From Phoronis australis (lineage: Eukaryota; Phoronida; Phoronidae), in NCBI GenBank assembly GCA_002633005.1, contig NMRA01000038.1, forward strand, positions 147,444 through 211,443: a DNA stretch of 64,000 nt, in the 5' to 3' direction. Of the stretch, positions 11,801 through 20,800 are shown piece after piece. The notes beneath the pieces were generated by a model that saw only the letters and a program-made list of their open reading frames with translations, did no database searches and had not been told where the DNA came from. Each line of letters begins with the position of its first letter. Within the stretch, counting starts at the first letter, position 1. Position numbers and translations under genes: made by a program.

Positions 11801-14800
11801 ATGGCATACATACGTTATAATGAGTATATCGGTTCTCATTGACTTTGCACTTAAGCTTGATGCAAGATTTTAATTATTTCTCATTAAGGACTAAATTTCT
11901 GCCTAAGTCTTATGTCACTGTTAATGAAACTGACCACAGGTCACAAGAACATGACTGGGGAATCAAACAAAAGCCCACCTATAGGAGAAAGAAATGAAAA
12001 TGTAACATCATTTACCAGAGTGACCGCAATCCTTTCAACATTAGTTCAGAAGTCTACATCACCTACGGTTTATTTAGTTCTCAAGCAACATTCTAAAATT
12101 AATTTTAATCAAGTGCTTTCAGCAACTTATTATTTAAAGGGTGAATATCCTGAAATATTCACAATGTGAATACAAACTTTTCAGTAAATCTGTAAATGAA
12201 ACTTACATATAAAAAATACATGCACACAATTTCATTTCGGAATTCTTTCAAGAGAAAGTGCTGGCATGTACCTTACAGGATATAGCAATCTGAGAAGTTT
12301 GGTTTGTAAAAACCTCTTCACTAATCTTCTAAAAGGTTGATAATGGTCAAACATCAACAAATACTCAAGGGACACAACAATTGTAATGAGGTATTACCTG
12401 GAGATTCTTTGCATAGTCAGGGTCAATAGACGCTACATCGTTGTAATTCACAGGAATACCTGTACAACAAAATAATACTACAGTCGAATCAACTTCCTAC
12501 AGAGACTCATGGTATTAGTCTACCGTTACACGGTATCTCAGTGGTTGAGAAAAGTAAATATTTTGCCCTCCATATATTTTGGTGCATTGTTTAAAAGCAC
12601 TATTCGTTTACAAAAAATCGACAAAATATCACACAAATCATCAACTTTCGTCTAATACATGGCTGAAGTTGCAAAGAAACGTTGACCATGTCAGAAGATT
12701 CTTTGGAAAAATCCTTTCTGGAGTAGACTCATGATTCAGGTATTGGCTACAACAGTGTTCTATTGAGAACTCATAAGTGACTTTGAAAATAGCCACCTCA
12801 CGTGTCACCCAATTAAAACAACAGAGAGCAAATTGCAGTCACATCATATAACACAAGCATGAACAGACCACCACAGGAGCAGAGGTACACCACTATAACT
12901 TGCTGCTGATCTCTGATACATGGACACTCAACCACATTTTCTTTATTACTGTCATTATCCCTACAGTAAACCTTTGTTATGCAACAGTCAGTGCTCACCG
13001 AGAATGTGCTTGTAAAACGAGCGTGTAAAGTAGACGTTGAGAAGTTGCCTGTGGTAAAGGGCGAGACTCATGATTTGACCAGCGAATCGGAAGTAGTTCA
13101 AGTGGTCGGGGTTGACAGATGAGTTACAGTTTGGCTGGAACGTAGAGCCTAAAACAGTTATAACAAAGTCATTACAGCACCACAGTGATATGATGTCACA
13201 CATTAATTAATACAAAGCAGCGACTTTCTCGGATCCTTCTGACCATCAAGGCGAGGGTAAACTTGCCCTTCGTGGCCAGGAATTTTGAAACTACGGTATT
13301 GAGTTGCGACTGGGTATGGCCTTCTCCAGCTTAAAAGGGGAAATTCCAGGATTTTTTTGGCAAAGAATACCTTGTTAGTTTATCAGATGTCATTTCTTGG
13401 AAAAATGATGAAGTTCAAACTCGTAGATTCCAAATACTGGTATATCATTATACTGTCTACCTATTGTAAAAACTTTGACATTTTTTTATTTTTGTCACCT
13501 TTTTAAAAAATTGATCGTTAGTTATTGCTCATAAAAGAATACTGATAATTTTTGTGGTTCTGTGAACCCCTAGAATATGTTTCTTCGTTGCTATATTCAA
13601 AATCCAGCTACAAATGGCTTCGATTGCAAAGCCTGAGTCAACTCAAAAACCCAAATGTCACTATTGACTACTTCTTCTAAGAGTGGAAAATGTAAGTTTC
13701 TTATCCCGACAAGCATGGCTTACCATCAGCGGACTGAGTGAAGAGAGCGTAGTCCGGATTAAGGATTTCCTTGGAGAGAACGTCGAACCATTCCTTGACT
13801 ACTCCGTGACCTACACCTTCTTCACCAGTAAACCGTACAGCTATACTCTTCTTCAGTTTGTCGGGAGAACTCTTGAAAATTTCGTGACAACTAGAGTTGA
13901 ACAGGTTCTCTGATGAGAAGGAGAAAATGGCATACATGTACGAAGTTAGAGCTATAGTGAATCATATCCCATATCCTAAGTCTCCTTGTATGAAGCAAAA
14001 AGGAGTCATATTCTTTACAGAGCCACCTTCAAAAAGCAGTTTATTTTTGACTTATTAATAACCTACTTTTGCCAATATTCAGAGAGCCTTTTTATGCAAA
14101 TCATAAACTGGCCTCTAAAAAGTCATTGCCTTGTCTCACAAAGTCATCCATCATTACTCACAGCGCATCAAAGTTCACAACAAACTCACATGCTCAAACT
14201 ACAAAACAACTGGCAAAGATACAATTATACCTTCTTCTTCACTCGAAATATTTCTTCAACGATCTGAATTGAAACTATATGCACCTGAAGCATTCATCTT
14301 TTACAGCAATAGCAAAAACCAATGCACACATTTCTCAGAGAACAGATTTGCCTGACATGAGCCAACTTTTCCGTAATCAAGGCTATGTCACGTACTGTAC
14401 GTGACGAAAGTAATCAGCCAAAATACCATTTCCACGTCATGATGGCCGATTCTGTTGACGCAAAATGACTTGTAATCAATATTACGGGAACAAAATTCTA
14501 ATTACAGAATAGCTTAGACACTTTACTAAGTGAACTTTCTTGACACTTCCCTTCATTCTCAGTCATGAGGGAAAGCTACTCTCATAATGAATTCGGCTTC
14601 CGCCAAGCCATCATGAGGGTTCATTGTGTATATTGAACACTTTTGGCTTATACTGTAAGCAATTTTCTAGTCAGTAGTACAAAGAGTTTCTGGGAAACCG
14701 TAATCCTAACCCTAACTTCTGGCTGCTTGGTGAACTCTGAAGAATCCCTAAATCTACTAGCTGGTAATGCTGCTTTGGATGACCAATATCCCATAATCCT

Positions 14801-17800
14801 TTTTGCACAGGATGTCTGACCTCATCCGTAACAAAGTCAATTCCTTTAACAACAGACAAGATAGTGAAGTATTCTTAACAAGCTTTGCATCATTGATCTT
14901 TTAAAAAAGAGAGGGAAATATTGCATACTGCGGGAAATCGACTCTTGACAGCAGGCAAAAGGAACACAAATTCAGCGTGTCCTGCCACCAGGAGGAAAAA
15001 AGGACTTATCTCATAAATCTTCATTCCATGATAGGCATGCACGTTTTCATGTATCATTAAAAATAGCCAAAGCGAAGAGACTTAAGACCACCCACCTCTG
15101 TCCACAGTGATGACTTCACTATCACTTGTAGTCGGAATCATCATGACAGCCTCCTCACCATGATTTTTTGGCAAAAGATTCTGGTAAAACCATCTCTTTC
15201 TCAGTTCAAATGGCTGGAACGATAAAGACCGTTAAGCTCTGAGAACCACACAAATTGTGTTCTTTTGAGCCAATATGCAACATTCTGTGAAGAGAAAGGA
15301 AGTCTTCAATTTTGAAAGCCTAGTACTTGACCTACAGTACCTTTGAGATTTTAGACACCTTTTGTACCAGATGTTTTCATTAAAAGTTGATGAGTTTTGG
15401 ACAAAATTCTTCTGGCTTCATTGAAGCCATGGGGAAAAGACAGAAGGAAAACTGAATATAAAATAAAAACTTAATAATTGGAATTTTTTGCATCAAAATT
15501 TCACCCTTTTTAGACAAAAAGAAACACTGACTGTCAACTTTGTTTGAAACTAGTAGCTAATGAAATACAACTGAATTCTCTAGACTATTGCAAAATGTTT
15601 TCAAGTTGATGATCGCAGTGAAAAATCTGGAGTTGTTAGCAAAAACACAAATGGGCATTATCTTTAAGCACATGATTCGTTTCCATGACTACCACCAAAA
15701 TTTCCGCAAAAATTAGTGCCAAAGTGCAACAAATCTCATATTGAAAACCACATGGCATTCGTTTTTGCCAGTCTTACCTGTGTGTGAATTGTGTTGCTGA
15801 ACCTAGTCATGAGGTCAGGGCACTGTAGCAGGAAGTGAAAGTGGTCAAAGATCACAGTGGGGTTCCTCTTGACCAGACCTTTAAGGGCGACGTCATGTGT
15901 AGAAACAAACTGCGTGAACCTAGGTGATGTCAAGCTGGAACATCATACATCATACAATGCATTTATTAACATTAAAGGAGAAAACAAACACTTTTGGTTA
16001 ACATTAATTTACTAAAAGTAAATCCTTAACCTCTCAGAGAGCCATTTTCATGTAAATACAAGCCGTTGCCTTTAGCAACACCAGAAAAGTGAGAGGCCAG
16101 CAAGAAGGCCTGGTCATACTTGTGGCATAGAACTTGACACTGATAAATAACTAAGCATAATAATACATCACAGTTAATTTGAAGTACTTGAGAAAAAATG
16201 TGTAGTATTGGAGGAATAAAAAATCGTTTTTAACCCTTATCCTGCGTTAGGCGAGGTCAGCCGACATGCCAATTGTCTTATAAGGCTATGACGAAGATTT
16301 ACACACAGTGTATCGTGAAAATCTCCATTAAGTTCTGGACAACTTTTATGTTGGTTTCTTTTCTGTGAAATTAACATTTCCCCTTCAAATTTCCAATTTA
16401 AAATTGTTAGGTCATCAGTCCCCATGACCTTCTTAACAGCTTAGTGTGCAGCAGTAGTGATGACCTACTTAGCACAGCACTCAGGGAAAGTAGTCAGAAT
16501 AGAGGCTCAGCAACAAAAAGGTTAAAACATTATATGCCCAACCTACCCTGACTGCTCTCTGCAAGCACAGCACATGTAGAATGCTTGAATCACTGCGCAA
16601 ATACGCGGTGACGTGGTGGATATGACAGACTCGTCAACTGAGATGCTACTCTTCAGTAGTCCACTTTTAACACTAAATGCGTCTTGCTTCTCACAAGCAG
16701 TTAGTCCTGACTGCGCTTTGACAGGCTGGTCGCTTGATGGGTCTCCTTTTGGACTCATTCCCGAGTCACTTGTTTGCTCACAGGGTAAGCCAACTATCTC
16801 CTCGGGAATAGAGCTATTTTGTGTTTTGGAGGAGATGTCCTCGGTGGGTAGGTTCTGATTGTGTACTGTCTTTTGGCAACTGGATTGGGAAAATTCAACA
16901 CACAAGATGTTCATCCATTCTTCTAGAGAGCTCCAGAGAAATTCGAGTCCCTAGATGAAATAATTCAGTGTAAAAATACAAATTTAAACATTATTGTTGT
17001 CTATTCTGGTTAGCTGATGCATACTTTTACAGCACCCCATGCATAGTACACAAACAGACTAAAAAGATAAATAACATACTGTGTATACAGTGGTGGATCT
17101 AGGATATCATAAGGGGGCTCAACATTTTGTCTCGGGCAATGGCGCAAAGCACAATTCCAGGGGCAGTTGAATTTCTGAGGATGTGGACCTTCTACTACAA
17201 AACAAAAGGACTACTGAAAAAAATACGGGAGAACGATTGCGCCAGTGGTCTGAATCGGGCACTTGTAATCGGGTCTGAGTCCCCTTCAGCCGCATGTTAA
17301 TTACCAGGATTAATTATTAACTCGATGTTTCCTCACGCTCTTGCTGTTTTATTTTTTGTGGCAGCCACGGGTGGGGGGGGGGGGGGGTTTGGGCCTCCTG
17401 TCCCTCCACCCCAAATCCGCCTATGGTATAAAAAGTGTTGGCTTTGAGGCTGCATTTTAGGACGTGATGCAAAAATGCTAAAAAGAAGACTCACATTGGA
17501 CACAATTTTGAAAAGAAATGCAATTAAAGACATTGAGAAGTACAGTAATCAGTGTCCCACCTTGGTTTTCATTTTGTATTTCCAATGATAAAGGTACCAT
17601 CTGATCAGTCTCATTTTCCAACATAATTTGTGCGTCATTCTATGTCACCTTAATGGTCTGTGGACTGTTTTCACGGACCACTAAAAATTGAAATGGACCC
17701 TAAAAATTTTGGACGGTGGGTCCACTAAACCACATTATTTGGAAGGGCAGGGCAAATATTGTAAATGCACAAAGTAGCTCCTATTCAGAATGTTTTGCAA

Positions 17801-20800
17801 AAAGTCAGAAACTGAAGTTAGCATTATTCGACAAACCAAACAAACTTAACTTTATTTGCAAGCAAAAACGCAGATTGATTTTAAGCAATTCAAAAAAATG
17901 TTAAAGCTGCATCTTGCATCGCTGCAAAAGATACAAACATCAAATTAGGCTTTCACTGTCATAAAATTGACCTCACAGTGACCCGATAGGATTCCATTTC
18001 CATTATCAATAACAACATCAACCCGATAAGTGAAACAAAAAAATTGCTTGTTTTGTGTCAGCCAATGCTAAAACTGTAAATTCAAAAATGCTGCATGTAT
18101 GCATTGCCAGAGACTTGTCTTGAGTTGGTATCGAAAACAGAATCGTATCACGGTAAGAACTATTTTGTCAATGAGTCCAATTTTATGACAATGAAAAGCC
18201 TAATTCAATTTTCGTTTTTTAGACAGTGTGAAATACGGCTTTCAGCGTCAAATAAATTACTTACTTCAAAACAGTGGTCCAACTTTGTGTTTGTTGCGTA
18301 GCTTCTCCTCTGATCATCAACAGGATAGTCAGTGGATTTTGCCAGTTTATAGAGATCACAAAGGAATGTAACACATCGCAATAGGCACTTGACTTGGGTT
18401 TCAACCACACTTGACACACTAAAAGAGAATTTGAAGAGTAACAGAAATGCTCGTACTTCACTCGGCGGTCGAAGTGAGATAATGGTTTACCTGCATAAGT
18501 ACAGTTAAATCGCGCGATTTTCGAATGGCCCACCATTTTGAGACAAGAATATTAATTCCAAAACGATTTTCCCACGGTCCACGAAGCCCATGTGCAAACA
18601 AGGTTGCGTAATCTGGGACGGCCCTATTGCTCAAGACCATGCTCAGTGGAGAAAATAACCCACCATAATACACCACCTTGTGGAGCTTACTCTCAACTAA
18701 TAACAAACTTTCATCTCTTCCAAGCCTAGACATAACCTCTAACTTGACTAACCAATTTGAGATCCAGGAAGAGTGCCCTAAATAAAGGCAGTTTTTGTGT
18801 CAAAAGGCGAGTTAATAGCCATTTTAAACGAGCTTACCCGTACAACCCACATTCCTTTTATTGAGCTACCCAAGAAATAATAATAGCATGATTGTTTATT
18901 GAAATGAGAAAGTTTCAAAATGACGCAAACCTCAGCAAATGATGACCAGTGGCTGTAGATTGTTCCGCCAGACTTTTTAAGATCTTGCAACACTGGGGAA
19001 GGTCCTTCCTGCAGAAATACGCCAGCACTTGGTACACCATTGCTTCCCTCAAGCTCTCTTTCTGAACCAGCTGAACTAAAGTGGTGAAGAGACCAGGCAT
19101 ATGGCGGATGATTTCCTACAAGGAACGGTGAACGCTTGGTAACGGTGAACGCTTGGTAACGACTTAGTTTTCTCATTGCATCCACACCTGAATCATCTTA
19201 TGAGGTGGAATTGAATAAGTTAGTAATTAATTTTGAATGTCCTACGCAAGTATGTAATAATTACACAGTACTTCCTAACCATCCAAAGAAATATCCGAAG
19301 ACATGAATATTGATTATTATATGGTGAAGCAGTTATTTCCCATATCTAGACCCCGATTGAAATCTCGAGTGGGATTTGGATAGCCCCTCAGTTGATAATT
19401 ACTACTAATCTAAGGAGTGGTCTAAATTCGGGAAATAAGTGTTGAGTACATGTAATTATCTCTTTATCCTACATACTGAACAATAAACTCTACAAAACTT
19501 GCGAAAAGAAATGAAATATTCGTTAATCACAGCAAGCCCATCACGTTTTCCTGCCAAAATATTATCGCCCATAGTAAAAACAAGATATTAGGCGGTAGTA
19601 ACTTACTATTCAGGCATATACTGGGGGATAATAAATATTAATGTATTATAATAATGTACTACCTCACATGTCTCTAAGTAGCCATTGGCATATAATGGGG
19701 GATAATAAATATTTATGTATCATGATATTTATGTAGTACCTCACATGTCTCTGAGTAGCCATTGGCATATATTGGGGGACAATAAATATTAATGTATTAT
19801 AATAATGTACTACCTCACATGTCTCTGAGTAGCCATTGGCATATAATGGGGGATAATAAATATTTATGTATCATGATATTTATGTACTACCTCACATGTC
19901 TCTGAGTAGCCATTGGCATATATTGGGGGACAATAAATATTAATGTATTATAATAATGTACTACCTCACATGTCTCTGAGTAGCCATTGGCATATAATGG
20001 GGGATAATAAATATTTATGTATCATGATATTTATGTAGTACCTCACATGTCTCTGAGTAGCCATTGGCATATATTGGGGGACAATAAATATTAATGTATT
20101 ATAATAATGTACTACCTCACATGTCTCTGAGTAGCCATTGGCATATAATGGGGGATAATAAATATTTATGTATCATGATATTTATGTACTACCTCACATG
20201 TCTCTGAGTAGCCATTGGCATATATTGGGGGACAATAAATATTAATGTATTATAATAATGTACTACCTCACATGTCTCTGAGTAGCCATTGGCATATAAT
20301 GGGGGATAATAAATATTAATGTATTATAATATCTACAGTACCTCACATGTCTCTGAGTAGCCATTGGCAGCTGCAAGTGATAACGGTGTATCACCAGCTG
20401 TGTCAGTTACAAACTCAGCGCCTCGTTGCAACAAAATGTGGGCTGTGTCCCGTTGACCATGGCTACAGGCAAAGTGAAGTGGCGTGGCGCCATGCTTATT
20501 GGTGCGGTTTATGTCAGCACCGTAATCCAACAGGCACCGCACGGTGGCGCCGTGACCGTTCTGGCATGCCACGTGCAGTGCCGTCTGTCCTTGGGCATCC
20601 TCCACATCCACGTTCTTGACGTAGCGGAACAGATCGGTCAACATCTCAGTGCGGCCATTGACAGCCAACCAGTGAATCTGAAGTGAAAGAGCACATGATA
20701 ATGAACTCACTATTCACTAGGTGGCACTTGCAGAGTCCAGTTTCTGAAACATGTATAACTTATATTTTACACATTTTTCTCCAACTTATGTGAACTCACA

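Noticed and set aside
14700-14716. Telomere-like cctaaccctaac
   Set aside because: Only about two units; too short to be an interstitial telomeric array.
19612-20369. Regular spacing reminiscent of a CRISPR array
   Set aside because: The whole unit repeats without unique spacers, the context is an animal intron and the repeat contains an exon end and splice donor.
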